A stretch of 64,000 nt of DNA from Chloroflexota bacterium (GTDB lineage: Bacteria > Chloroflexota > Anaerolineae > Aggregatilineales > Ch27). The stretch is taken from NCBI GenBank assembly GCA_019873685.1, contig JAIOAT010000013.1:1-64000 (forward strand), given 5' to 3'. The notes under the pieces were generated by a model. The model was not told the DNA's origin, ran no database searches, and saw only the letters and a list, made by a program, of their open reading frames with translations. Shown piece by piece: positions 8,633 to 18,537 of this stretch. A program made the translations under genes and the position numbers. Numbering within the stretch: the stretch's first letter is position 1; each line of letters begins with the position of its first letter.

Positions 8633-11600
8633 ATGAACCTGGCGCTAGTGTTCATCATCGCCGGTGTTGTGCTGCTGGCAGGCGTGTATGTCGCCCTGCG
8701 CTACCGGCCCCAGACTGCCCCGCCTGCCTCCGGGCCGCCGGTGCCGGTCAGCCTGGCCAGCACAACCGACGCCATCCTGTTGGCCAGCGGCTACGGGCGG
8801 ATCGCCTTCGCCAACCGCCATGCCCGCGATTGGTTCTCGCTGGATGATAGCGAGCCGGACCTGGAACTGCTGGCCACGCAGGTTCGCCCGGCAGATGCCT
8901 TCCGCGATCTCTTCGCCGCGGAGGGACGGGCGATGCTTCAGGTCGGCCAGCGACGCGTGGAAGCGGCCTCGTACGCCCTGCCGGGGGAGACGGGCCGCTA
9001 CCAGGTGGTGATCCTGCGCGATACCGCCAGTGCACGTACCGTCTACGGCCCGGACACCGCGCGGGCGCTGACGACGCTGGGTGAGATCGGCCAGCGCATC
9101 GGCGATGGTACCCCTCTGCCGGATACACTGAACGCCATTCTGGCTACGTTGCGACGGGCCATTCCCTTTGATGCCGGGCAGGTGCTGATCGCCAGCGCCG
9201 AGGGTCAGCCGCTGCGATCCCTGGCGGCTGTTGGCGAGCGAGCGATCCTCCAGGCGCTGGAACGCCAGGCGCGGGAAGGCCAGGGCAACAGCGGCTGGAT
9301 CATGACCTACCGCGAGCCGCTGCTGGTGGAACGCGCTCCGGATTCCGGTGCGGGGCGCGAGGCTCCCCTCTTTGAGAGCTACATTGGCGCGCCGCTGCGC
9401 ATCGGTGGGCAGTTCATTGGTGTGCTGCAGGTGGTCAAGGCGGAGCCAGAAGCGTTTGACTTCGATGACCTGAGCCTGCTCAGCGCCGCGGCGGATCAGA
9501 CGGCGGCGGCGATTGACCGCGCCTGGTTGCTGGATGAGAAGATCGCCCGCGCCAGGGAACTGGCCGGGCTACAGGCTATCATCCAGGTGGCGGCTGGCGC
9601 AGCCGATCGGGAGGCCCTCTTTGCCGCATTGACCCGCCAGGTAGCCGAGGCGATGGATGTCGAATTGTGCGGCGTCTTCGTCTATGATCCGGCGGGCGCC
9701 CGGCTGGTTGCCGCCCCGCCGTTCTATGGCGTCCCTGAAGCAGCGGTCGCCGCGGCCCGCTACTCCCTGGCGGAAGGCACGCTGACGCGCCGCGCCTGGC
9801 TACGTGACGAAGGCTGGTACGCCAACGATCTGCGCGAGGGCGGGCTGATCGATAGCCTGGGCTGGCGCGACCATGCCGCAGCGATGGGCCTGCGTACGCT
9901 GGCGCTGATGCCGTTGCTGGTGGGGCGGCGGCGGGTGGGTCTGATCCTGCTGGGCAACCGACGCGGCGGGCAACTTTTTGGCCCGGCAGAATTGCAGCGG
10001 CTGCGCCTCTTTGCTGCCCAGACGGCAGTAATTGTGGAGGCCGCAGCGCTGGCCGAGCGTGATCGCCGCCGCCACCGTGAACTGGGCGCATTGCAGAGCT
10101 TCAGCCTGGCCGTGGGGCGGGCAGGCAAAGCCGAAGCCGTGTTTCGGGCGGCTGCCGAGCAGATCACGGCGCTGCTGGGGGCGGAGATGGGCGGCGTGCT
10201 GCTGCTGGACGACCGCGTCAGTGTGCTGGCGGCCCATCCCACTTTTTACGGCGTTGACCCGGCGCTGATCGAATCGGTGCATCTGCCTGTCCCGGCAGGG
10301 AGCAAACTGGCCAATCTGTGGGCGGCGGAGGGCTGGCTGTGCAACGATCTCAGCCAGGACCCGGTGGCGCAGGAAGCCGGCCTCGAACAACTGGCCGACT
10401 GGGTTGGTATGCGCCAGATGTTGCTGGCGCCGCTGATTGTCAGCGGTCGCCCGATCGGCGCGTTACTGGTCAGCAACAAACGGGATGGCAGCGGCTTCAC
10501 CCCCGACGACGCCCGGCTGGCGAACATCTTCGCCGCCCAGGTGGCCGTGATCCAGGCCAATTCCCGTCTACAGGCCGAGGCGCAGGCTCAGGCAACTGAG
10601 GCGCGTGTCCTGGGCGAACTGGCGGAACGTCTGGCCTCTCCCGCCTCTCTTGATGCTCTGGTAGGCGAGACGCTGGCGGCGGTTGCTCGCCTGTTTGATA
10701 GCCCGGTCGCGCTGGTCGACCTCCGGGATGAGATCGGCGGCGCGCTGAAGGTGGAGCCGGAACATGTGCGCGGCGCGGCGCTGAGTCAGCCGCTGTTGCT
10801 GCCGGAGGCGACTCCGTTCGAGCAGCCCCTGCTGAGCAACGATCTGCTCCGGGAAAGTGGCCTGCCGATCGCTTATCGCCCGTTGATCGAACAACTTGGC
10901 TTGCGGAAGGCCCTTATCGCACCCCTGCGCGGCGGCAGCCAGACGCTGGGCGATCTCGTCGTCGCCAATCGCGGGCGCGCCGATTACAGTCCGGCTGAAC
11001 TGCGCACCCTGACACTGATCGCGGCTCAGCTCAGCGCCGCCGTGGAACGCCAGCGTCTGGCGGCCATGACCGATCAGGCGCTACAGGCCCGGCTGGCCGA
11101 ACTGGAGGCGCTGGGCCGGGTCAGCAATGCGCTGGGCCTGAGCGTCGAACTGGAACACATCCTGCAGGTCATTCGCCAGGAGGCGACACGCGTCACCGGG
11201 GCTGAATGCACCATCCTCATGCTCGCCCCTCAGGAAGACTGGGCCGACCTGGATCAGCCGGAGATCATGCGTCGTCATGGTGCAGAAGATCGGCTGACGG
11301 AGATCGCGCCGGTCGAGCAAATGGCGCTGGAGAGCGGCGAGATCGTCCGCATCCCGGACTACGCCGCCGTTGCGCTGGCTCCGGCTCCAGCGGGGGCGGC
11401 TTCGGCGTTGATCGTGCCGGTGCAGTACAGCGGGCGGGTGGTCGGCGCGATCCATGTCTTCGCCGGTGCGCCGGGCGCTTTTGACGCCCGGACGGAAGAC
11501 TTCCTGACCGCGCTGGCGCTCAAGGCTTCTACCGCCTACGCTAACGCCGCGCACTTCCGGGAGCAGATCAGTCGCAACCAGTTGCTCAGTCGCCGTGTGG

Positions 11601-14600
11601 AGCAACTCAACCAGGTCTTCGAACTGGGGCAGGTCATCCGCGCCGGGCGCAACGTGGATGAGTTGCTGGAAGCGGTCGCTCATGCCGTGCAGTCGGCGGC
11701 GGGTTATGCGGTCGTGCTGATCAGCCTGTATGACGAAACGGTTGACGGTTTCCGCCGCACGGCCCAGGCGGGCATCCCACTGGCGACCTTTGAGGCGATG
11801 CGCGGGGTGGTGCTGCGCCGGTCGCGGATCGAGGGTCTGCTACAGGAGAAGTTCCGCATCAGCCACTCGTATTTCTTCCCGGCGGAGCGCGCCGCTGAAT
11901 GGCGTCCATTCCTGACGGACGAGGAGATCGTCTACCACCGCGAGTACGTTCAGGATGAACAGGTCAGTGCGTTGTGGCAGCCGGATGATGCGCTGGTGGT
12001 GCCGCTGCGGGATACGCGCGGCGGGCTGCTGGGCATCATGACCGTCGATGCGCCGCTGGATGGCCGCCGCCCGACCGCCGCCACGCTGGAGCCGCTGGAG
12101 ATCTTCGCCCAGCAGGCGGCGATCGGCGTGGAGAACGCCCGCCTGCTGGAGGTGATCCAGCGGGAGGCGCAGGTTGCCCGCCGCGACCGCGACCTGATGG
12201 AGCGCCTGTACGCCGTTTCCACCCAGATTCAACAGGCCCTGGATGTGCCTTCCCGCCTGCAGGTGGTGGCTCAGGGCATCCAGAACGCCGGCTGGCGGCA
12301 TGTATCGATCACCCTGCGCGACGCCAACCTGGACCCGACCACCCTGATCGCGGTGGGCTATACGGAGGCGGAACTGGATGCGCTGCAGGCGAGCCTGGAA
12401 AGCGGTCGCCAGCTGCGCGCCTGGCTGGATGATCCTCTGTTTTATGAGACGCGGGTCGGGGCTGCTTTCTACCTGCGCTATGACGCTCCCTGGGTGATTC
12501 AGAATCTGCGCGGCGGTCAGCCGCCCGACCCCGCCGAGGCTGTCCCTGCCGGGCGCTGGCATCCCTCTGATCGGATTCTGTTGCCAGTCTACGGGGCCGA
12601 GAACCGGCTGATCGGCCTGATCGGCATGGCTGACCCGGCGGATGGCCGGGCGCCGACCGAGGACAGTCTGCGACCGATCCAGCTATTCGCCAGCCAGGCC
12701 GCCAGCGCCATCGAGCTAACCCGGCTGTACCAGGAAACCAGTCGTGCCGCCGAACAGGAAGCGCTGTTCAACCAGATGATGCAGGCCGTGACCGGCACGC
12801 TGGATGTCGAGCAGATCATCCAGGCGGTGGCGGAAGGGTTGCAGCACTTCCTGCTGTTCACCCACATGAGCGTGGCTCTGTATAACACCGCCGACGACCG
12901 GTTTGACCTGCTGGAGGCCAGCTTTGTCGCGGTAGATCGTGTTGAGGTGCAATCCGGCGGCTCCCTGCCCGCAGCCGGGACAGCGCTGGCCGCCGTGCGG
13001 GAGGCCAACCGCGGTCAGGTGCGCTTTGCCCCGGCCAGCCTGGAGCCATCTCTGGAGCCGGATGTTCGCCAGTGGTGGGAAGCCGGCGAGCGTTCGACGA
13101 TGCTGATCCCGATGCCGGCAGGCGGCGAGGTGATTGGCGTCCTGCATCTGGGCAGCGAGAGCCAGCGTGCTTTTGGCTTTGACGAAGCGACAATGGCGCT
13201 GGTCCAGCGCATGACTAACCTGGCCTCGGTGACCATCGCCAACGCCCGGCTTTACCAGCGGACGGTTGAGCGCGAGCAATTCTCGGCGGCGCTCGTCCGG
13301 CTGGGCAACGAACTGAACGCCACCCTCGATCTTTCCGCCATCCTGGCCAGCATCTGCCAGGAGAGCCTGGCCATCCTGGAGGTGGATGGGGCGTACATCT
13401 GGCAGGCCGAGCGCGATGAACTGGTGGGTATTGCCGGGGTAGGGCCGGCCAGCGATCGCTTTGTGGGTCTGCGCGTTCCCCAGGCTGATGACCGGCTGCT
13501 GGCGTCGCGCGTCTTTGCCACGCGGGAGCCGCTGTCGGTCAACCGCTTTGCGGAGCAAGAGGCGATACGCATCGCTCTCGCTGAGGAGATCACAGCCAGG
13601 GCGGTGATGGGCGTGCCATTGCTGCGGGAGGGGCATGCACTGGGCGTGCTGGTCGTCGCCCGTACGGCCTCTGACCGGCCGTTTACCGCCGATAGCCTGG
13701 AACGGGCGGCCATCTTTGCCACGCAGGCGTCCATCGCGGTGCAGAACGCCCGCCTGTACCAGGACATGCGCGACCTGCAGGGCTACACCAGCGCGATCAT
13801 TGAGTCCATCCAGCAGGGTATTGTCGTGCTGGATCGTGCTGGGCGGATCACGCTGTTCAACTCCGCCATGCGCCGCGCCTATGGCTGGGGGCCGGAGGCG
13901 ACGGGTCAGCCGCTTGCGGCTTACCGCCCGGAACTCGCCGCCCTGCTGGCGGAGGCTATGGGCGCTGTCCTGGCGGAGGGCGAGCCGCGTCTGGTGTACA
14001 ACGCCCCGGCTCGCACGGTCAGCGGGCAGGCGGTTATCCAGAACCTCTATCTGTATCCGCTGCAGCAGGGATCAGAAGTCGCCGGGCTGGTGTTGCTGGT
14101 GGACGATGTCACCGAGCGCGCCCAGCTTGAAGCCGACCTGGAACGCCGGGCAGAGCAGCTGGCTGCCCTGACCGATATCTCCAGCCGGTTGACGGCTACG
14201 CTGGAACCGGACGACGTGATCCGGCTGGTGCTGGATCAGCTTGGCCGGGTGGTGGCCTACGATGGGGTGACGCTATGGCTGCGGGAAGGGGATGCCCTGC
14301 GGGTCGCCGCAATCCGCGGCTACAGCGATGACACCGGCAACGGCGCCGGCGAGCCGATCGGTCAGACGACCGCCATTGCCGACAGCCCGCTGTTCGTGGA
14401 GATGGCTACCCGCCAGCAGGCGCTCAACGTGCTGGACATGACCCGCGATCCTCGCTTCCCACCGGAGATGCGGCGCGGGATGCGCAGCTGGCTGGGCGCG
14501 CCGCTGGTCAGCAAGGGCGAGATGATCGGACTGCTGGCCCTGGATAAAGCTGAGCCGGTCTACTACACCACCGCCGATGAGCAGCTGATCCTGGCCTTTG

Positions 14601-17600
14601 CCAACCAGGCCACTGTCGCCCTGGAAAACGCCCGGCTCTTCGCTGAGGCTCGCCGCCGTACGCAGGAGTTGACGCAGCAGACCGCGCGCCTGAGCCTGCT
14701 CAACCGCGTTTCGACCAAGCTGGCCCAGTCGCTGGACATTGAAAACATCTTTGAGGTAGCCCTGCAGGAAAGCATGCAGGCGCTGGGGGCCACTTCAGCG
14801 CGGGCGTTGCTCTTTGACCAGGAGCTACACATCGCCTCAGTGTTGATCGCCGTGCCGCGCGGCGATACCCCACCGACCGAAGTTGTCCCGCTGAACGATC
14901 CGGCGCTGGCGCACCTGCGGCACACCTCCCAGCCGCTGGTGGTGGCCGACGTCCGGGAAGAGCCGCTGCTGGCGGGGATGCAGGCCCGGCTGGTCGAGCG
15001 CGGCGTGACCGCCCTGATGCTTCTCCCTCTGCAGGTCGGACGCCAGGTGATCGGCGCATTGATGCTGGAAGCGGCGGGTGCGCCGCGCGCCTTCACGCCG
15101 GAGCAGGTCGAGCTGGCCGGGACGATCGCCGGCCAGGCTGCCATTGCCGTCCAGAACGCCAACCTGCTGGAACAGTCGTTTGTCCGCACGCGGGAACTGG
15201 AGACGCTGCTGGAAGCGTCCCAGATGATGTCCCTGACGCTGGAACTCGGCGAAGTGACTCGCAGTGTCGCCACGCAGGTCGCCTACGCCCTGGAAGCTGA
15301 CCGCTGCGCGGTGATGCTGTGGGACGAGGTTGAACAAGCGCTGGTGGTCTCCGCTGATGTTCGGCGGGAAGGCGACGCGATTCTCCCGGCGCCAGCAGAG
15401 GCGGTCTGGCCGCTGGAGAACTATCCGGCGCGTCGTCAGGCGCTGGAATCGCGGGCGGCGATTCTGGTGCGCCAGGGCGAGGCGGAGCATCCTCATGAGC
15501 GTACGGACATGGCGGCGCAGGGCTGCGCCATCCGCGCGCTGGTGCCGCTGGTCGTCCGGGAAAATGCCATCGGCCTGATCCAGATCGACATCAATGATAA
15601 GTACCGCAGCTTTGGCCTGCGCGAGCAGCGCATCGCCCGGACGCTGGCCGGGCAGGCGGCCATCGCCATTGAGAACGCCCGCCTGAACAGCGAGACGGCG
15701 GCCCAGGTGCAGGAAGCTTTCCTGATCAACGATTTGAGCCGGGCGGTGTCAGCAGCGGTGGATATGCGCGAACTGCTGCCGATTGTGCGCTCCCAGATTC
15801 CAGCGTTGACCCGCGCCGGCTGGCTGTACCTGGCCATCTACGATCAGGAGCATGATGTCCTGAGCTTCCCGGTAGCGATCCGCGACGGCGTGGAGCATCC
15901 GCTGGAAGCCCGCCCGCTGGCGAATGATGAGTTCTCCTGGATCGTGCGCAACAATCGCCCGCTGCTGCTGGTCGGCGACGATCTGGCGGAAGTGCGCCGC
16001 AACCTGGAGATCGAAACGCTGTTGCCAGAAGCGCGCAGTCTGCTCGGCGTGCCGCTGTCGGTTGGCTCCAGCGCGGTGGGCGTGCTGGTGGTGGCCGACG
16101 CGCAGCGCACGCGGGCGTTTGGGCTGAGCGAACAGCGCGTCCTGACCACCGTCGCCAACCAGCTGGCTGTCGCCGTCCAGAACACTAATCTGTTCTCCGA
16201 ACTGCGTCGTCTGACGCTTGACCTGGAGATGCGTGTCCACGAGCGCACCGAGGAACTGCGCGCTGAGCGCGACCGGCTGAACGTGCTGTACCGCATGACC
16301 GCCGAGCTTTCGGCCACGCTTGACCTGGATCGCGTGCTGAACCGGGCGCTGAGCCTGCTGGCCGGGGCCGTCGGCGCTGATCAGGGCCTGATCATGTTGA
16401 TCGATCATGCCCAGTCCCGGCTGTACAAACGGGCCGAACTGGGCGCGGAGTTCGCCAGCGCCGGGATGGACGCCGGTCTGCGGCTGGATGAAGGGCTGGC
16501 TGGCTGGGTGATCCAGAACCGCGAGTCGGTGGTGATCGACGATGTGCAGGGCGATCCGCGCTGGGTGGTCACCGCGCCGCACCACCGCGAGCCGCGTGGC
16601 ACGCTGGCCGTACTGCTGGAAACCAGCGATGATGTGCTCGGCGTGCTGTTGCTCTACAGCGTCCGGCCAGGGGCCTTCAACCAGGATCATCTGCGCCTGG
16701 CCATCGCCGCCGGTAACCAGCTGGCTACATCGATCAACAACGCCGAACTGTACCTGTTCATCCGCGAACAGGCGGAACGGCTGGGCGATATGGTCCGTGA
16801 GCAACAGGTGGAGGCTTCCAAGAGCAACGCTGTCCTGGAAGGCGTGGCTGACGGCGTGATGTTTGCCAACGAGTTCGGCGAGATCACGCTGTTCAACAAT
16901 GCGGCGGAGCGCGTGCTTAACCTGCGCCGCCAGGACGTGATCGGGCGTTCCATCCGCACCTTGACCGGCCTGTACGGCGGCGGCGGGCGGCGCTGGGCCG
17001 AGCGCATCGAAGCCTGGATGCGCGAACCGGGCGATATCCGCCCCGGCGAATACTTCTCCGAGACGCTGGAACTGGGTGAGCGGGTGGTCAACGTGACCCT
17101 GGCTCCGGTCAACCTCGGCGATCAATTCCTGGGGACGGTGTCGGTCTTCCGCGACATCACCCGCGATGTCGAGGTTGACCGGATGAAGACCGAGTTCATC
17201 TCCAACGTGTCCCACGAGTTACGCACGCCGTTGACGAGCATCAAGGGGTACGCCGACCTGCTGGTCAAAGGGGCGGCGGGTCAGGTCAGCGATCTGCAGA
17301 TGAACTTCCTGACCACGATCAAGAACAACGCTGACCGCCTCAACCGGCTGGTCGATGACCTGCTGAACATCTCGCGCATCGATTCCGGGCGTGTGGCGCT
17401 GGACCTCCGCCCGGTGCAGCTTGACCTGCTGGCGCGGGAGGTCTTCAATAACCTGCGCGGGCGTTGCGCCAGTGAGGGCAAGGCCCTGACGCTGGTCGAT
17501 GACATCCCTGATGACCTCCCGATCACGTATGCTGACCCGGACAAGCTGACGCAAATCCTCACCAACCTGACGGACAACGCCTATCGGTACACTCCTGAAG

Positions 17601-17902
17601 GTGGTAAGATCACCCTGTCGATCCGCCTGGAGGATGGCCGGTTCCTGATCGCGGTGCAGGATACCGGGATCGGCATTCCGGAGGAAGTCCAGGCGCGTGT
17701 ATTTGAGCGCTTCTTCCGCTACAGCGAACACCCGCTGGTGATCGAGACGCCGGGCACCGGCCTGGGGTTGGCGCTGACGCGCGAACTGGTGGAGATGCAT
17801 CACGGCACTATCTGGCTGGAGAGCGCGGTTGGTCAGGGGTCGACCTTCTTTGTCTCGCTGCCGCTGGTAGAAGCGCCCCCGGCTGATGACGCCGGGTTGT
17901 GA
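8633..17902 (+). CDS. giant multi-GAF/PAS sensor histidine kinase
   Basis: This single uninterrupted 3089-residue protein begins with one membrane segment (about 3-24) and a PAS-like domain (about 40-130). About nine GAF domains follow, ending near residues 300, 470, 645, 815, 980, 1175, 1370, 1545 and 1710. Then come a PAS domain (1722-1840), five more GAFs ending near 2005, 2180, 2355, 2520 and 2708, and a third PAS (2730-2845). The kinase core has HisKA with SHELRTP (His2861), N box (NLTDNAYRYTP), G1 (DTGIGIPEE), F (ERFFRY) and G2 (GTGLGLAL), so it looks active. Many GAFs end in a shared QAAIAVxNARL helix. It is flanked by two receiver genes. The ligands are unknown. Confidence 0.93.
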   Translation: MNLALVFIIAGVVLLAGVYVALRYRPQTAPPASGPPVPVSLASTTDAILLASGYGRIAFANRHARDWFSLDDSEPDLELLATQVRPADAFRDLFAAEGRAMLQVGQRRVEAASYALPGETGRYQVVILRDTASARTVYGPDTARALTTLGEIGQRIGDGTPLPDTLNAILATLRRAIPFDAGQVLIASAEGQPLRSLAAVGERAILQALERQAREGQGNSGWIMTYREPLLVERAPDSGAGREAPLFESYIGAPLRIGGQFIGVLQVVKAEPEAFDFDDLSLLSAAADQTAAAIDRAWLLDEKIARARELAGLQAIIQVAAGAADREALFAALTRQVAEAMDVELCGVFVYDPAGARLVAAPPFYGVPEAAVAAARYSLAEGTLTRRAWLRDEGWYANDLREGGLIDSLGWRDHAAAMGLRTLALMPLLVGRRRVGLILLGNRRGGQLFGPAELQRLRLFAAQTAVIVEAAALAERDRRRHRELGALQSFSLAVGRAGKAEAVFRAAAEQITALLGAEMGGVLLLDDRVSVLAAHPTFYGVDPALIESVHLPVPAGSKLANLWAAEGWLCNDLSQDPVAQEAGLEQLADWVGMRQMLLAPLIVSGRPIGALLVSNKRDGSGFTPDDARLANIFAAQVAVIQANSRLQAEAQAQATEARVLGELAERLASPASLDALVGETLAAVARLFDSPVALVDLRDEIGGALKVEPEHVRGAALSQPLLLPEATPFEQPLLSNDLLRESGLPIAYRPLIEQLGLRKALIAPLRGGSQTLGDLVVANRGRADYSPAELRTLTLIAAQLSAAVERQRLAAMTDQALQARLAELEALGRVSNALGLSVELEHILQVIRQEATRVTGAECTILMLAPQEDWADLDQPEIMRRHGAEDRLTEIAPVEQMALESGEIVRIPDYAAVALAPAPAGAASALIVPVQYSGRVVGAIHVFAGAPGAFDARTEDFLTALALKASTAYANAAHFREQISRNQLLSRRVEQLNQVFELGQVIRAGRNVDELLEAVAHAVQSAAGYAVVLISLYDETVDGFRRTAQAGIPLATFEAMRGVVLRRSRIEGLLQEKFRISHSYFFPAERAAEWRPFLTDEEIVYHREYVQDEQVSALWQPDDALVVPLRDTRGGLLGIMTVDAPLDGRRPTAATLEPLEIFAQQAAIGVENARLLEVIQREAQVARRDRDLMERLYAVSTQIQQALDVPSRLQVVAQGIQNAGWRHVSITLRDANLDPTTLIAVGYTEAELDALQASLESGRQLRAWLDDPLFYETRVGAAFYLRYDAPWVIQNLRGGQPPDPAEAVPAGRWHPSDRILLPVYGAENRLIGLIGMADPADGRAPTEDSLRPIQLFASQAASAIELTRLYQETSRAAEQEALFNQMMQAVTGTLDVEQIIQAVAEGLQHFLLFTHMSVALYNTADDRFDLLEASFVAVDRVEVQSGGSLPAAGTALAAVREANRGQVRFAPASLEPSLEPDVRQWWEAGERSTMLIPMPAGGEVIGVLHLGSESQRAFGFDEATMALVQRMTNLASVTIANARLYQRTVEREQFSAALVRLGNELNATLDLSAILASICQESLAILEVDGAYIWQAERDELVGIAGVGPASDRFVGLRVPQADDRLLASRVFATREPLSVNRFAEQEAIRIALAEEITARAVMGVPLLREGHALGVLVVARTASDRPFTADSLERAAIFATQASIAVQNARLYQDMRDLQGYTSAIIESIQQGIVVLDRAGRITLFNSAMRRAYGWGPEATGQPLAAYRPELAALLAEAMGAVLAEGEPRLVYNAPARTVSGQAVIQNLYLYPLQQGSEVAGLVLLVDDVTERAQLEADLERRAEQLAALTDISSRLTATLEPDDVIRLVLDQLGRVVAYDGVTLWLREGDALRVAAIRGYSDDTGNGAGEPIGQTTAIADSPLFVEMATRQQALNVLDMTRDPRFPPEMRRGMRSWLGAPLVSKGEMIGLLALDKAEPVYYTTADEQLILAFANQATVALENARLFAEARRRTQELTQQTARLSLLNRVSTKLAQSLDIENIFEVALQESMQALGATSARALLFDQELHIASVLIAVPRGDTPPTEVVPLNDPALAHLRHTSQPLVVADVREEPLLAGMQARLVERGVTALMLLPLQVGRQVIGALMLEAAGAPRAFTPEQVELAGTIAGQAAIAVQNANLLEQSFVRTRELETLLEASQMMSLTLELGEVTRSVATQVAYALEADRCAVMLWDEVEQALVVSADVRREGDAILPAPAEAVWPLENYPARRQALESRAAILVRQGEAEHPHERTDMAAQGCAIRALVPLVVRENAIGLIQIDINDKYRSFGLREQRIARTLAGQAAIAIENARLNSETAAQVQEAFLINDLSRAVSAAVDMRELLPIVRSQIPALTRAGWLYLAIYDQEHDVLSFPVAIRDGVEHPLEARPLANDEFSWIVRNNRPLLLVGDDLAEVRRNLEIETLLPEARSLLGVPLSVGSSAVGVLVVADAQRTRAFGLSEQRVLTTVANQLAVAVQNTNLFSELRRLTLDLEMRVHERTEELRAERDRLNVLYRMTAELSATLDLDRVLNRALSLLAGAVGADQGLIMLIDHAQSRLYKRAELGAEFASAGMDAGLRLDEGLAGWVIQNRESVVIDDVQGDPRWVVTAPHHREPRGTLAVLLETSDDVLGVLLLYSVRPGAFNQDHLRLAIAAGNQLATSINNAELYLFIREQAERLGDMVREQQVEASKSNAVLEGVADGVMFANEFGEITLFNNAAERVLNLRRQDVIGRSIRTLTGLYGGGGRRWAERIEAWMREPGDIRPGEYFSETLELGERVVNVTLAPVNLGDQFLGTVSVFRDITRDVEVDRMKTEFISNVSHELRTPLTSIKGYADLLVKGAAGQVSDLQMNFLTTIKNNADRLNRLVDDLLNISRIDSGRVALDLRPVQLDLLAREVFNNLRGRCASEGKALTLVDDIPDDLPITYADPDKLTQILTNLTDNAYRYTPEGGKITLSIRLEDGRFLIAVQDTGIGIPEEVQARVFERFFRYSEHPLVIETPGTGLGLALTRELVEMHHGTIWLESAVGQGSTFFVSLPLVEAPPADDAGL

Positions 17903-17952
17903 GCGTTCTGCTGAGGGCTGTCCCCGCCCCGGTGGGGACGGTGGGGAGTGCT

Positions 17953-18528
17953 ATGGCCAGGATTCTGATTGCTGAAGACGAGCGCGACATCCGCGATCTG
18001 GTGGACTTCACGCTCAAATTCGCCGGGCATGAGGTGCACACTGCCGCCAACGGCCTTGAGGCGGTTGAGCTGGCTCCGCAGGTCATGCCTGACCTGATCC
18101 TGCTGGATGTGCGGATGCCGCACATGACTGGCTACGAAGCCTGCCGCGCCCTTAAGCAACTGGAGACCGTCAAAGACATCCCTGTCGTGTTCCTTTCCGC
18201 CAAAGGGCAGGATGTTGAGATGCAGGCCGGGCTGGCAGCCGGGGCGGTGGATTACATCCTCAAGCCCTTCGCCCCGGATGACCTGGCGCGGCGGGTGGCG
18301 GAAATCCTGCAGGCGCATCCTCGCGTTGTGACCGCACCCGCTGGCGCGGAAGCGAGCGGGACGGTTACGGCAGGCCCGGCTACTGAGGCTGCTGAACCGG
18401 CGGTAGAGGCAGCTGGCCCGCAGACGGCAGAGCAGGCGCCGCCGCCAGCCGCCGAAGCCGGCCCGGAAGCTACAGCAGGGGATGAAACAGCGGGCCTTCC
18501 GGCAACCGACGTGGATGAGACCGGGTGA
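17953..18528 (+). CDS. single-domain response regulator with Ala/Pro-rich tail
   Basis: This 191-residue protein is a complete receiver domain (about 1-120): acidic EDE near residue 9, phosphoacceptor Asp in LILLDVRMPHMTG, VFLSAKG, and Lys in YILKPFAPDDL. It is followed by about 65 residues rich in Ala, Pro, Glu and Thr, probably disordered. There is no DNA-binding or enzymatic output domain, so it likely acts through protein contact or as a phosphate sink. ATG 17953 follows GGGGAG; a GTG at 17899 overlapping the kinase stop is less likely. It lies 50 bases after the kinase and 9 before the hydrolase, consistent with one operon. Confidence 0.88.
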   Translation: MARILIAEDERDIRDLVDFTLKFAGHEVHTAANGLEAVELAPQVMPDLILLDVRMPHMTGYEACRALKQLETVKDIPVVFLSAKGQDVEMQAGLAAGAVDYILKPFAPDDLARRVAEILQAHPRVVTAPAGAEASGTVTAGPATEAAEPAVEAAGPQTAEQAPPPAAEAGPEATAGDETAGLPATDVDETG

Positions 18529-18537
18529 AAGGCGAGC

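Noticed and set aside
15749-17215. 488-codon minus-strand open frame within the giant kinase
   Set aside because: It is antisense to PAS/GAF/HisKA coding sequence and has no signature of its own.
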